In this document: one piece after another, positions 1-8,754 of the stretch | Position numbering within the stretch: position 1 is the stretch's first letter | Layout of the letters: each line of letters begins with the position of its first letter | DNA from: Bombella intestini | GTDB taxonomy: Bacteria > Pseudomonadota > Alphaproteobacteria > Acetobacterales > Acetobacteraceae | NCBI RefSeq assembly: GCF_002003665.1 | Contig: NZ_JATM01000004.1 | Location: 216,456 to 280,455, forward strand | Direction: 5' to 3' | Length of the DNA stretch: 64,000 nucleotides | The notes under the pieces: generated by a model | What the model saw: the letters and a program-made list of their open reading frames with translations, nothing else | Database searches by the model: none | Told to the model about the DNA's origin: nothing | Program-made: the position numbers and the translations under genes

Positions 1-15
1 GTGTGTGAGGCAGCT

Positions 16-597
16 TTAGACACGTCTGAAATCACTGATCCTGAGAAGGGCCCCGTCAGGGTCTGTTCGACTGGGAAGGGTTTCATATGTCATGTGCCAG
101 TCGGAGCGGGCACTGGTCAACTCATCTGATGCTTTTCTTCCCTTGAGGAAGAGACAATAACCTTCTTCCTTCAGCAGGGGGCGTGCCCAGTCGAGCAGCT
201 GGGGTAGGGGAGCTAGCGCACGGGCAGTTACAATGTCTGCCGGCTCAACATCCGCCTGTTCAATCCGTTTTGCCAGCACGGTAACCCGGGCACCACATTC
301 CCGGGCAGCCTCCCGCAGAAAAGCACATTTGCGCTGATCAGATTCAATCAGCGTGACCGGGTTATCCGTGGCAATCGCCACGATTAAGCCAGGAAACCCA
401 CCACCAGAGCCAAGGTCTGTTATCCGGGCACCGGCGGCAATATGGGGGACAAGCTGGAGGCTGTCCTCAATATGACGCTGGCGCAGATGAGCAATATCCT
501 TTGGGCTAACGAGATTGATCTTCTCATTCCAACAGGTCAGCAAGCTGGCAAAGTGAGCGAGCTTCTTTTCTGTTTCATGTGAAACATGCGTCATCAT
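16..597 (-). CDS. rsmG: 16S rRNA (guanine(527)-N7)-methyltransferase RsmG (GidB)
   Basis: This enzyme methylates N7 of a guanine in the 530 loop of 16S rRNA using S-adenosylmethionine. The 193-residue length fits the family. The SAM-binding loop [10 protein letters not shown] is at residues 61-70, and the family blocks NLVSPKD (28-34) and RHIEDSL (41-47) are present. The start ATG overlaps the TGA of mnmG (ATGATGA), so the two are translationally coupled; a second ATG follows one codon later. It is the last gene of mnmE-mnmG-rsmG inside the window, and in alphaproteobacteria parA-parB usually follow, which would be left of position 1. A parS-like 16-mer lies inside the first codons. Identification is from motifs plus gene order and is firm. 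Confidence 0.96.
   Translation of the reverse strand: MMTHVSHETEKKLAHFASLLTCWNEKINLVSPKDIAHLRQRHIEDSLQLVPHIAAGARITDLGSGGGFPGLIVAIATDNPVTLIESDQRKCAFLREAARECGARVTVLAKRIEQADVEPADIVTARALAPLPQLLDWARPLLKEEGYCLFLKGRKASDELTSARSDWHMTYETLPSRTDPDGALLRISDFRRV
571..586. other. parS-like centromere site 1 (inside rsmG)
   Basis: The 16-mer TGTTTCATGTGAAACA is an inverted repeat with 7-bp arms and differs at one central base from the canonical ParB-binding parS sequence TGTTTCACGTGAAACA. It encodes His-Val-Ser-His-Glu-Thr of RsmG. parS sites near or in gidA/gidB/parAB are common in bacteria. Two further near-matches occur in this window (15663 and 18325), which makes a chance match unlikely. Confidence 0.85.
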
Positions 598-2465
598 GTA
601 CGGCTCCTGACATAAGCAAGCAGAGCAACAAGAGCCGCCGGGGTCACACCCCGGACACGCCCCGCAGCGGCAAAATCAGCAGGACGGGCGGCACTCAACC
701 GCTCTTGCATTTCCTGACTCAGCCCCCCGATTGCCCCATAATCCAGATCATCCGGCAAGCGCAGTGCAGCTTCACTTTTCAACTGCTGAATCTCCCGCTC
801 CTGCCTGCGCAGATACCCACCATAACGGGCCTCTGTCTGCACATGCCGCCCAATACGGACCGGCAAAGCGGCAAACCACGGGGCAAGGCTAGCGATTTGG
901 GCCTCATCAGCCTGTGTGGCCAGCACATCCAGCAGGCTGCGCCGCCGCCCATCCTGCGAAACCTCAATGCCATGCTCCCGCAAGTGTTGGGGTAGGAAGG
1001 CCGGTTTCCGGGCTTCTTCCATCGCCTCATCAATCTGGCGCACGGTGTTCCGGAATGCTGCTTCACGTTCTGGCCCAACACAACCCGCTTCAATAGCCTT
1101 GGGAGTGAGACGCAGATCAGCATTATCAGCCCGCAACAGCAGACGATATTCTGCCCGTGACGTGAACATGCGATAAGGTTCGCTGATGCCGTGCAAGGTC
1201 AGGTCATCAATCAACACGCCGAGATAAGATTCCTCACGCCCCAGCGTCAGCGGCTCCTTACCTCCTACAGCACGAGCCGCATTCAGCCCGGCCAAAAGCC
1301 CCTGTGCGCCAGCCTCCTCATAACCAGTCGTCCCATTGATCTGCCCGGCAAGATACAGACCGGGCAAGGCCCGCAGCTCCAGAGACGGGCGTAGTTCCCG
1401 TGGGTCAACATAATCATATTCTACGGCATAGCCGGGAGTGACGATGCGGGCTGTCTCCAGCCCCGGCATAGAAGCGATCATCTGCGCCTGTACATCGGCG
1501 GGTAAGGATGTGCTGATGCCGTTGGGATAGACCAACTCTCCGCCCGGATTGCCCGGTAGTGCCTCTGGCTCCAAGAACACCTGATGACTGTCCCGTCCTG
1601 CAAAACGGACGATCTTATCCTCAATGGACGGGCAGTAACGGGGTCCCCGTCCGGTGATCTCACCGCCATACATGGCCGAAAGATGCAGGTTATCTTCAAT
1701 GATCTTATGCGTCTGCGGCGTTGTCTGCGTGATGCGGCAAACAATCTGCTTATTGGGTAGCGAAGTTGTCAGCGTGCTAAAGGCTTCCGGCTCAGCATCG
1801 CCCTCATCGGCGGGCAAGGCTTCCCAGTTGATGCTATCACGGGCCAGACGGGGCGGGGTGCCAGTTTTTAGGCGGCCCATTTTTAGCCCCAGAGCTTCCA
1901 GCCGCGACCCTAGCTGCGTGGCAGGGGCATCACCAATACGTCCGGCTGGCTGACTAACCCGCCCCGTATGGATCACACCCCGCAAAAAGGTGCCACTCGT
2001 CAGCACGACAGCCCCAGCAGAGAAACGCTGACCATCCTCACAGATCACACCCCGGACATGCCCTTGCTCAACAATCAAGTCGCCTACTGCTCCGGCCAGC
2101 ATGGTCAGGTTGGGTGTGGTAGCTAGAAGCTCCTGAATAGCCGCCCGATACAGCGAGCGATCCGCCTGCGCCCGTGGCCCATGCACCGCTGGCCCTTTGG
2201 AGCGATTCAGTAGCTTGAAATGAATCCCGGCCCGGTCTGCCGCTTTGCCCATAAGGCCATCAAACGCATCAATCTCCCGCACAAGATGGCCTTTACCAAT
2301 GCCACCAATAGCCGGATTGCACGACATGCTCCCCACAGTGTCCAGCTTGTGCGTCAACAACAAGGTTCGGGCACCGAAACGAGCGGCGGCGGCGGCGGCT
2401 TCTGTCCCGGCATGACCGCCCCCCACCACGATGACATCATAAATATGCGTAGGTGATGTACTCAT
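594..2465 (-). CDS. mnmG: tRNA uridine-5-carboxymethylaminomethyl modification enzyme MnmG (GidA)
   Basis: FAD-dependent partner of MnmE that installs the (carboxymethyl)aminomethyl group at C5 of wobble uridine 34 in several tRNAs. At 623 residues it has the usual family length. The FAD-binding dinucleotide motif [12 protein letters not shown] is at about residues 13-24, the block [15 protein letters not shown] follows, and the conserved segment [17 protein letters not shown] lies near residue 370. It starts 10 bases after the end of mnmE and overlaps rsmG by four bases, so the three form one minus-strand operon. Confidence 0.97.
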   Translation of the reverse strand: MSTSPTHIYDVIVVGGGHAGTEAAAAAARFGARTLLLTHKLDTVGSMSCNPAIGGIGKGHLVREIDAFDGLMGKAADRAGIHFKLLNRSKGPAVHGPRAQADRSLYRAAIQELLATTPNLTMLAGAVGDLIVEQGHVRGVICEDGQRFSAGAVVLTSGTFLRGVIHTGRVSQPAGRIGDAPATQLGSRLEALGLKMGRLKTGTPPRLARDSINWEALPADEGDAEPEAFSTLTTSLPNKQIVCRITQTTPQTHKIIEDNLHLSAMYGGEITGRGPRYCPSIEDKIVRFAGRDSHQVFLEPEALPGNPGGELVYPNGISTSLPADVQAQMIASMPGLETARIVTPGYAVEYDYVDPRELRPSLELRALPGLYLAGQINGTTGYEEAGAQGLLAGLNAARAVGGKEPLTLGREESYLGVLIDDLTLHGISEPYRMFTSRAEYRLLLRADNADLRLTPKAIEAGCVGPEREAAFRNTVRQIDEAMEEARKPAFLPQHLREHGIEVSQDGRRRSLLDVLATQADEAQIASLAPWFAALPVRIGRHVQTEARYGGYLRRQEREIQQLKSEAALRLPDDLDYGAIGGLSQEMQERLSAARPADFAAAGRVRGVTPAALVALLAYVRSRT

Positions 2466-2475
2466 TGAGGTAACG

Positions 2476-3768
2476 TCACTTTCCTATACAGAACTGGCCG
2501 AAAATCGTATCAAGCAAGGCTTCGACATCCACATGTCCCGTCAGCCGTCCGAGAGCCTGCATAGCTAGTCGCAGCTCCTCACCACGAACCTCCGGCCATG
2601 GGGCTTCCAACGCACATGTCAGATGCTCCTGCGCTTCCTTCAATCCGGCTCGATGACGGGCACGGGTCAAAGGTGGCGTGCCACGCTGAGCCATGAGACG
2701 AGCTAGGTGAGCCTTTAGCCACTCCCGCAAAGGGGCTAACCCTGCTTCATCCTTTGTATGAATGCCGAGCTCGCCCGCCTGTGCCGGGACAAGGTCCGTC
2801 TTTGTCCGCAGCTTTATGGCATGCTCCGCCAGCAAGGGCGTGTCATCATCCGGCCCAACGAGATGAAAGAGCAAGTCTGCATCCTTAACGTGCCGCATGG
2901 TCCGGCGGATACCTTCCGCCTCAATTTCATCATCCGTTTCTCGCACGCCCGCCGTATCAATAAGCCGAACACGGATACCTTCAATCATCCAATCGACAGC
3001 AATGGCGTCCCGGGTGGTGCCCGCCTTTTGCGTAACAATGGCGGCATCCTGCCCGCTCAACGCATTTAATAGGCTGGATTTGCCAACATTCGGTGCCCCG
3101 GCCAGAACGATCTTCAGACCATCACGGACGATCTCACCCCGCTCATCAGCAAGATGAGCCTGCATCTCCTCACCTAGGGCGCGGCAATCACCCAGAAGAG
3201 CTTCTTCCACCTCCGAGGGAAGCTCCTCATCCGGGAAGTCGATCAAAGCCTCCTGCTGGGCCAGAATCTGCCGCAACCGGGTAGCCCAACCCATATAAAG
3301 CTGGCTCAATGCCCCATCGGCCTGACGCAGAGCCTGATGACGCTGGGCCTGCGTGTCAGCCTCTATCAGGTCCGCTATGGCCTCAGCCTGCAGCAAGTCC
3401 ATCCGGCCCGCCTGCACAGCCCGCCGGGTAAATTCCCCCGGTTCAGCAGGGCGGGCACCAAGCGACACAAGTGCCTGTGCCACGGCTTCTACAATGGCTG
3501 GACCTGCATGAAGATGCAGCTCGAAACTGTCTTCTCCCGTGTAGGAGCGTGGCCCCGGCAGCCAGAGGACAAGAGCATGATCCAGCACGTCACCTTCATG
3601 CCTCAAAGCCCGTAAGCTAGCATGTCGGGGCGCAGGCACTATCCCGCAAAGGGCTTTCAGCAGGGCGGCACTGTCTGGCCCACTAACCCGCATGACGGCA
3701 ATAGCCCCCTGCACCGGGCCAGTTGCCACGGCAAAAATAGTATAAGTGGATGTACTGGATGGTGTCAT
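2476..3768 (-). CDS. mnmE: tRNA modification GTPase MnmE (TrmE)
   Basis: Potassium-activated GTPase that works with MnmG on tRNA wobble uridines. The N-terminal folate-binding domain ([19 protein letters not shown]) is followed by a helical domain carrying an inserted Ras-like G domain with P-loop GAPNVGKSS (224-232) and the switch motif DTAG. The C-terminus is FCIGK, giving the essential Cys at residue 427. I choose the ATG at 3768 because GAAAGG lies just upstream; an ATG six codons earlier (3786) has no such site. At 430 residues it is of normal length. It is the first gene of the mnmE-mnmG-rsmG operon. Confidence 0.96.
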   Translation of the reverse strand: MTPSSTSTYTIFAVATGPVQGAIAVMRVSGPDSAALLKALCGIVPAPRHASLRALRHEGDVLDHALVLWLPGPRSYTGEDSFELHLHAGPAIVEAVAQALVSLGARPAEPGEFTRRAVQAGRMDLLQAEAIADLIEADTQAQRHQALRQADGALSQLYMGWATRLRQILAQQEALIDFPDEELPSEVEEALLGDCRALGEEMQAHLADERGEIVRDGLKIVLAGAPNVGKSSLLNALSGQDAAIVTQKAGTTRDAIAVDWMIEGIRVRLIDTAGVRETDDEIEAEGIRRTMRHVKDADLLFHLVGPDDDTPLLAEHAIKLRTKTDLVPAQAGELGIHTKDEAGLAPLREWLKAHLARLMAQRGTPPLTRARHRAGLKEAQEHLTCALEAPWPEVRGEELRLAMQALGRLTGHVDVEALLDTIFGQFCIGK

Positions 3769-3855
3769 GCACCTTTCATACAGCACTCAGACGGGAAAAG
3801 CAGCGGCCCGAAGAAAGAATTGACGCCCCCCAGCAAAACGGGCAGCCTTATTTTC

Positions 3856-4317
3856 ATGCCACAGCTTTCTTTCCATTCTCCCCTCGGTGCCCTAACCCTC
3901 AGCGAAGAAGAGGGGCAAATCGTCTCCCTTGATGAAGGCTGGGGCCGGGACCAAAGCGAAACGCCCCTCCTGCTGAAGGTGCGGGACATGATGCAAGATT
4001 ATTTTGACGGTGAAGCGGTGGACTTCCAGTCTATTCCGTTGATGCTTGATGGCACGGCCTACCAAGAACGTGTCTGGGCAGCTCTCCGTGCTATTCCCCA
4101 CGGTCAGACTCGCACTTATGCCGATTTGGCCAAAACTGTCGGCGGGAGTCCGCAATCCATCGGTCAGGCCGTAGCCCGGAATCCATTGCTCATCCTCGTT
4201 CCTTGCCATCGTGTCCTGCCCTCACATGGCAAGAGCTATGGTGATTATAGTGGATTTGAAGGCACAGACAGCAAGGCTTTCCTGCTAGAGCTGGAACATG
4301 AAGCAGCCTCCGACTGA
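3856..4317 (+). CDS. ogt: methylated-DNA--[protein]-cysteine S-methyltransferase
   Basis: Suicide DNA repair protein that takes the alkyl group from O6-alkylguanine onto its own cysteine. The 153-residue protein has the invariant PCHRV box (116-120, acceptor Cys117) preceded by GQAVARNP (103-110) and IPHGQTRTYADLA (80-92). An upstream extension of the reading frame to 3622 lies opposite the mnmE start and shows no family similarity, so ATG 3856 is preferred. Ogt and the Ada C-terminal domain share these motifs; the stand-alone size favours Ogt. It is divergent from mnmE and convergent with rho. Confidence 0.93.
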   Translation: MPQLSFHSPLGALTLSEEEGQIVSLDEGWGRDQSETPLLLKVRDMMQDYFDGEAVDFQSIPLMLDGTAYQERVWAALRAIPHGQTRTYADLAKTVGGSPQSIGQAVARNPLLILVPCHRVLPSHGKSYGDYSGFEGTDSKAFLLELEHEAASD

Positions 4318-4345
4318 AACGGCTTACTCCCGTTAGATAATTAAA

Positions 4346-4390
4346 TAGAGAAAAGGGCAGAGTCATTAAATGGCTCTGCCCTTTTCTCTA
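4346..4390. terminator. bidirectional terminator between ogt and rho
   Basis: Perfect 17-bp inverted repeat (4346-4362 and 4374-4390) with an 11-base loop. The outer stem is A/T-rich and the inner stem G/C-rich (GGGCAGAG), placed between the convergent stops of ogt and rho, so it can stop transcription from both sides. Confidence 0.85.
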
Positions 4391-4415
4391 ATTGCCCAAC
4401 AAACTGAACGAAATT

Positions 4416-5726
4416 TCAGTTGTTCATCGCATCGAAGAAATCCTGATTGGTCTTGCTGTAACGCAGCTTATCCAACAGGAAGTCCATGGCATCCATTGTG
4501 CCCATCGGGGCAAGGATGCGGCGTAGGACCCACATCTTGGAGAGGGACGCCCGATCCACCAGCAGCTCTTCCTTACGGGTGCCGGACTTGGTGATGTCGA
4601 TAGCCGGGAAGGTCCGCTTATCTGCCAGTTTACGGTCGAGCATAAGTTCGGAGTTACCCGTCCCCTTGAACTCTTCGAAGATGACTTCATCCATGCGGGA
4701 ACCTGTATCAATCAGGGCCGTAGCGATGATCGTCAAGGAGCCACCTTCCTCGATATTACGCGCCGCACCGAAGAAGCGCTTCGGCCGCTGGAGGGCATTA
4801 GCATCCACACCACCGGTCAACACCTTGCCGGATGATGGCACGACCGTGTTGTAGGCACGGGCCAGACGAGTGATGGAATCCAGCAGGATGACCACGTCAC
4901 GCTTATGCTCAACGAGACGTTTTGCCTTTTCCAGCACCATCTCTGTCACCTGCACATGGCGATGTGCTGGCTCATCAAATGTGGAGGACACAACCTCACC
5001 ACGGACAGACCGAGCCATGTCCGTTACTTCCTCTGGCCGCTCATCAATCAGCAACACGATGAGAAATACATCTGGATGATTAGCAGAAATGGAAGCTGCA
5101 ATGCTCTGAAGCATCACCGTCTTACCCGTTCTCGGCGGTGCCACGATCAAAGCACGCTGGCCCATGCCGATGGGGGAGACCAGATCAATCACCCGAGAGG
5201 TGTAATCCTTCTGGTCCTTACGATCACGGCCCTTACCCTTGGCAGGAGCCGGAGCAGCACCGCTTTCCCCTGTTGGTTCGGTTTCCATACGGAGGCGCCG
5301 CTCGGGGAAAAGGGGGGTCAGGTTATCAAAATTGATGCGGGCACGGACCTGTTCCGGTGCTTCAAAATTGATCGTATTGACCTTCTGAAGCGCAAAATAA
5401 CGTTCCCCGTCCCGAGGGGCACGGATCTCACCTTCCACCGTATCGCCGGGGCGCAGGGCAAAACGCCGCACCTGAGCCGGAGATACATAAATATCATCCG
5501 GGCCAGGCAGATAATTGGCTTCTGGGCTACGGAGAAAGCCGAAGCCATCCGGTAGAATCTCGAGCGTTCCTTCGCCGTAAATGGCCTGTTCACGCTCAGC
5601 AAGAGTCTTGAGGATGGCAAACATCATATCCTGTTTACGCAGGGATGATGCATTTTCGACCTCCAGCTCTTCAGCAAAAGCCAGCAGATCAGCAGGGGAT
5701 TTCTTCTTCAGTTCGGCGAGATGCAT
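4416..5726 (-). CDS. rho: transcription termination factor Rho
   Basis: Hexameric RNA-dependent ATPase/helicase that terminates transcription. From ATG 5726 the protein is 436 residues. It shows the Rho N-terminal domain ([19 protein letters not shown]), the RNA-binding cold-shock-like domain (about 52-125, with [20 protein letters not shown]), the Walker A motif APPRTGKT (196-203) and Walker B near [17 protein letters not shown] basic/acidic insert at about 151-172 (GKGRDRKDQ) separates the RNA-binding and ATPase domains. The frame stays open upstream to 5900, but that part resembles no Rho; the ATG at 5726 gives the usual N-terminus, though its ribosome site is weak. Confidence 0.96.
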   Translation of the reverse strand: MHLAELKKKSPADLLAFAEELEVENASSLRKQDMMFAILKTLAEREQAIYGEGTLEILPDGFGFLRSPEANYLPGPDDIYVSPAQVRRFALRPGDTVEGEIRAPRDGERYFALQKVNTINFEAPEQVRARINFDNLTPLFPERRLRMETEPTGESGAAPAPAKGKGRDRKDQKDYTSRVIDLVSPIGMGQRALIVAPPRTGKTVMLQSIAASISANHPDVFLIVLLIDERPEEVTDMARSVRGEVVSSTFDEPAHRHVQVTEMVLEKAKRLVEHKRDVVILLDSITRLARAYNTVVPSSGKVLTGGVDANALQRPKRFFGAARNIEEGGSLTIIATALIDTGSRMDEVIFEEFKGTGNSELMLDRKLADKRTFPAIDITKSGTRKEELLVDRASLSKMWVLRRILAPMGTMDAMDFLLDKLRYSKTNQDFFDAMNN

Positions 5727-5855
5727 GAAATGATGCGCCTTGATATGCCCCGGTGGGGTAATAATCGGGAGAAACAACAACCAGATATAGGCCGGATACC
5801 CGCACGGTCCCGCATGGCGGACCATGCGCCACGGAGCATGCCAGACCTTAGGGGC

Positions 5856-5898
5856 AGGCAGAACTGCCTTCCGGTGCGAAGGAGACGACCCGGAAGGC
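5856..5898 (-). promoter_or_regulatory. rho leader with overlapping hairpins
   Basis: The leader upstream of rho contains a 9-bp perfect stem (5866-5874 with 5890-5898, GCCTTCCGG/CCGGAAGGC) and an adjoining small inverted repeat (5856-5860 with 5865-5869). They share bases 5866-5869, so they cannot form together. Rho autoregulates through its leader in several bacteria; a similar role here is inference. There is no other gene in the 265 bases between rho and the next CDS. Confidence 0.4.
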
Positions 5899-5947
5899 AA
5901 AGCAGGACGCCGCCACCATCAGGTCGGCTTTCTTCCTAGGTGAAAGA

Positions 5948-5969
5948 GGGCCGCACTGTCAAGCGGCCC
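5948..5969 (-). terminator. possible terminator after the GMC gene
   Basis: Inverted repeat GGGCCGC (5948-5954) / GCGGCCC (5963-5969), just downstream of the GMC stop on the minus strand, followed by the pyrimidine-rich TCTTTC. The T-tract is weak, so termination may be partial. Confidence 0.5.
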
Positions 5970-5991
5970 CCACTAAGGCAAAGTCGGCCTC

Positions 5992-7536
5992 TTAGACCAC
6001 CTTCAGCATGGCATCCGCCGTGCGCAGAGCAAGGGCCATGATTGTCAGTGCCGGGTTGGCCGCACCAGAACTTGGGAAGGTAGAATGGTCGCTGATCCAC
6101 AGATTATCGATGTCAAAACTACGCCCATACGGGTTTACCACCGCTTCCCCAGCGTCTGTTCCCATCCGGCACGTCCCGATCATATGGGCCGCACGGCTGA
6201 TAACACGGATATCCTTCGCCCCAATGGACTCCCACATCTTTACCATCAAGCGGGAGGCATGACGGTGCATGGCTTCCTCATTAGGGCCATATGTATGGTC
6301 GATCCGTGGTTTGGGCAGGCCAAAAGCGTCTTTCTCATCAGAGAGGGTCACACGGTTCTCATCTCGTGGCAGGCTCTCGCCATGCATCCCAATCCCTGCG
6401 CTGTAATTATAGGCTGCCAATGTCTTGCTCAATGCATCACCACGGCGTCCATCCGCCCGCACGAGGTTAGCAGCCCATGTTAGAGGCATCATACCCAGAG
6501 ACTGCAACAAATACCCCCCGGCAAAGTCAGCATCCTTTGGCCGCAACATATCCTCAGAGATCGTCAAGGACGGATACCCCTTATTGGGACGTGTTTCTTC
6601 ATCAAACACACCCCAAACCTGTGTGGAAACGTGCGTCATGTAATTACGGCCTACCTGCCCGGAACTGTTTGCGAGGCCATTATTCAGAAGCAAACGTGCC
6701 GTTTCCACAGCCCCAGCGGACAGCACGACAGCCTTACATTTCTGCCGTTCTTCCCGCCCATTGCGAATATAAATAACCGCCGTAATGCGCCCTTGGCTGT
6801 CCCTTTCAAAACCGGTTGCCATGCACCCGGCCCGCAACTCTGCCCCATACGCACAAGCTAACGGCAAATACGTATTATCTGCGCCGGATTTTGCCCCGTT
6901 CCGGCATCCCTGATGACACGCACCACAATTCACACAGCCTCCACGGCGACCAAAATGAGGCTGATCACGATCTTTTGTTACTACAGCCAGAGGACCATCC
7001 GCATGACGCAGGCCAATATTATCACAGGCCTGACGCATCTTCAGAGCCGCCCGGTTAGGTGCAGCCGGAGGATAAGCATAATGGCGGCTTTTATCCCAAG
7101 GATAATGAGCAGGGCCGCTCACGCCGATGAAACGCTCCACTTCTTCCACGTAAGGTTGAAGCTCCTCAGCACCGAAAGGCCAATCCACACCTTTTCCGCT
7201 CTCGCTGTATAGCTTGTAGTCTCGAGGATCCATGCGAGGAAGAAACGCTCCATAGTGCAGGAGGGAGCCACCAATCCCCGTTCCACTATTATTGCCACCA
7301 AAAGCCTGAGGTGTACCACCACCAGAAAGACGCTCATGCAGCCAGTACAATTCCTGTGCAGTTGGCTCATCCGGCGTATGGGATCGGGCATTAAAAGATG
7401 GCCCAGCTTCTAGCGCCACAACTTTACGCCCGGCCATGGCAAGCCGGGCAATAAGTGGCGCACCACCCGCACCAGTACCAATGACCACAACATCGGCGGT
7501 TTCCTGTGAAAAATCGTTATGTGTTTCCTGCATCAT
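5992..7536 (-). CDS. GMC-family FAD-dependent dehydrogenase (gluconate dehydrogenase large-subunit type)
   Basis: Flavoprotein of the glucose-methanol-choline family, probably oxidising a sugar, polyol or sugar acid. The 514-residue protein has the FAD motif GTGAGG (20-25), the GGNNSGTGIGGS glycine block (80-91), and the C-terminal His451 (HMIGTCRMG) and Asn494 (AANPALTIM) that form the usual GMC catalytic pair. A cysteine cluster, Cys201/204/207/211 (CVNCGACHQGC), resembles the iron-sulfur-binding insert of bacterial FAD-glucose dehydrogenases. No signal peptide is visible, which is normal for large subunits exported with a Tat partner. The small-subunit gene lies upstream on the same strand but 439 bases away. 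The substrate cannot be read from sequence. Confidence 0.88.
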   Translation of the reverse strand: MMQETHNDFSQETADVVVIGTGAGGAPLIARLAMAGRKVVALEAGPSFNARSHTPDEPTAQELYWLHERLSGGGTPQAFGGNNSGTGIGGSLLHYGAFLPRMDPRDYKLYSESGKGVDWPFGAEELQPYVEEVERFIGVSGPAHYPWDKSRHYAYPPAAPNRAALKMRQACDNIGLRHADGPLAVVTKDRDQPHFGRRGGCVNCGACHQGCRNGAKSGADNTYLPLACAYGAELRAGCMATGFERDSQGRITAVIYIRNGREERQKCKAVVLSAGAVETARLLLNNGLANSSGQVGRNYMTHVSTQVWGVFDEETRPNKGYPSLTISEDMLRPKDADFAGGYLLQSLGMMPLTWAANLVRADGRRGDALSKTLAAYNYSAGIGMHGESLPRDENRVTLSDEKDAFGLPKPRIDHTYGPNEEAMHRHASRLMVKMWESIGAKDIRVISRAAHMIGTCRMGTDAGEAVVNPYGRSFDIDNLWISDHSTFPSSGAANPALTIMALALRTADAMLKVV

Positions 7537-7573
7537 GCAACGGTTTCCATCAACTTATGGATTAAAGATGTTT

Positions 7574-7940
7574 GTACTGGGGTACATGGGGACAGTACTG
7601 CCTAAGGCGAAAGAGGTACCGAGTACTGGGGACGGTACTGTACCCCCTTATAAAACGGGGATTGTACACAGCCCTGCTGTGGAAAAAGAAGGATAACATT
7701 CTGAAGCCCTTGCTCTGCCTGACTTCCAGAGGTTGTACACAGTGTTAGTAAACTGGGGTACATTTTTCGAAAGCCGGGTACCCCGATTTCCACAAGGTTC
7801 TTCAACAACATCTAACTCTTAGATTTATAATCTTATTTGTTGTGTTGATCGGATGTTTCATCCCTCAACCTAGCTTCAGTCTAACCTGTAGCATTGAAAA
7901 ATAAGACAGTATTATCCCCCTACGACAGTCTTTTCCGTAC
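7574..7940. repeat. GTAC-rich, palindrome-rich intergenic block
   Basis: The 439-base gap between the subunit 3 gene and the GMC gene holds twelve GTAC tetramers in 367 bases (first 7574, last 7937), where one or two are expected. They sit in palindromes such as CAGTACTG (7593-7600), GGTACTGTACC (7634-7644) and GGGTACCC (7776-7783). There are also direct repeats: ACTGGGGTACAT at 7576 and 7752, TTGTACACAG at 7662 and 7733, and GGGGAC(A/G)GTACTG at 7588 and 7628. GGGGTAC at 7579 and GTACCCC at 7640 could pair over the core. No credible gene is seen. It may be an operator array or promoter for the GMC gene; function is unknown. Confidence 0.75.
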
Positions 7941-7975
7941 CCCTTACACAGGCGGAAAAGCCCTGAAAGACCCCC

Positions 7976-8602
7976 TTATGACAGTTCTAAAAAATGGCGC
8001 TCATTTTTGGGCTCAAATGCCTCTCTTTTGGTAAGAGATTCACTAGAAAACCCTTGAATTTCCTTATCTCCACCGGTCAAATTGGATGATATGCCCAGTT
8101 GTTCTTGTGCAATAGGATGCGCCAGAAACGCAGCAACGATTTGGTTGCGGAGATCACCACTCCAGAGAGCCATTTGCGCTGCAGAAAAAGGGGCTGAAGG
8201 GACATCAGGCAATGAACCATCAAAAGCCTTATCCAAGATTGTACCACGTTGTTCCGGGCTAAGAGTGGGGTAATTCTGCTGGAACAGAGCCTGCGCATAG
8301 AGGTTCAAAGAGGTAAGACCCTCTTCCCATGCGGTAAGGTCTGTCGGAAGATCAGCAAAACGCCATCCATCTCCCGGCCCGGCGAGAGTATGGTCAATCA
8401 TGACAGCCAGATTGAGATGTACATCCCCTAAAAGGGGAGCTTGTGGGAGAATGTCATCACAGACTAGCTCAAGGAGCTGAAATGCCTCTGAAGACAGATG
8501 TTCTCGCTGGCCTTGTTCCTGTTCCATTCTTTTGAGCAGAGCAGTGCGTGTTCGGGCGGATAGATGATCTGATTGAAGAAAGCTGGGCAAGGGGCGTGCC
8601 AT
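7976..8602 (-). CDS. gluconate 2-dehydrogenase subunit 3 family protein
   Basis: Small (gamma) subunit type that accompanies GMC dehydrogenases and, in characterised enzymes, carries the Tat signal that exports the large subunit. The 208-residue protein has the family pattern of a conserved FQLLELVCDDILPQ segment, an aspartate/histidine-rich middle and LNLYAQALFQ before the C-terminal half. Unlike typical members it begins directly with MARPLPSFLQSD and has no twin-arginine or hydrophobic signal. The ATG at 8602 is preceded by AGGAAAC, so a longer signal-bearing start is unlikely. No cytochrome c subunit gene is adjacent. Family assignment is by overall pattern. Confidence 0.75.
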   Translation of the reverse strand: MARPLPSFLQSDHLSARTRTALLKRMEQEQGQREHLSSEAFQLLELVCDDILPQAPLLGDVHLNLAVMIDHTLAGPGDGWRFADLPTDLTAWEEGLTSLNLYAQALFQQNYPTLSPEQRGTILDKAFDGSLPDVPSAPFSAAQMALWSGDLRNQIVAAFLAHPIAQEQLGISSNLTGGDKEIQGFSSESLTKREAFEPKNERHFLELS

Positions 8603-8754
8603 GAATTGTTTCCTGCTGGATAGAGTGAAAAGATAAAGAGAAGGCTTTACCCTATAGCCTCATAGGGAGATATAAGGCTAATGAGAGACTGGGTCTCTTC
8701 CGGGAGGTGGGAGATTGGGTCCATTTTTCAAGTTCTGGAATGGCAGGAGTCACG

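Noticed and set aside
7602..7811. Short minus-strand frame of 69 codons in the GTAC-rich gap
   Set aside because: Composed of the repeated palindromic DNA, no ribosome site and no protein-like pattern.
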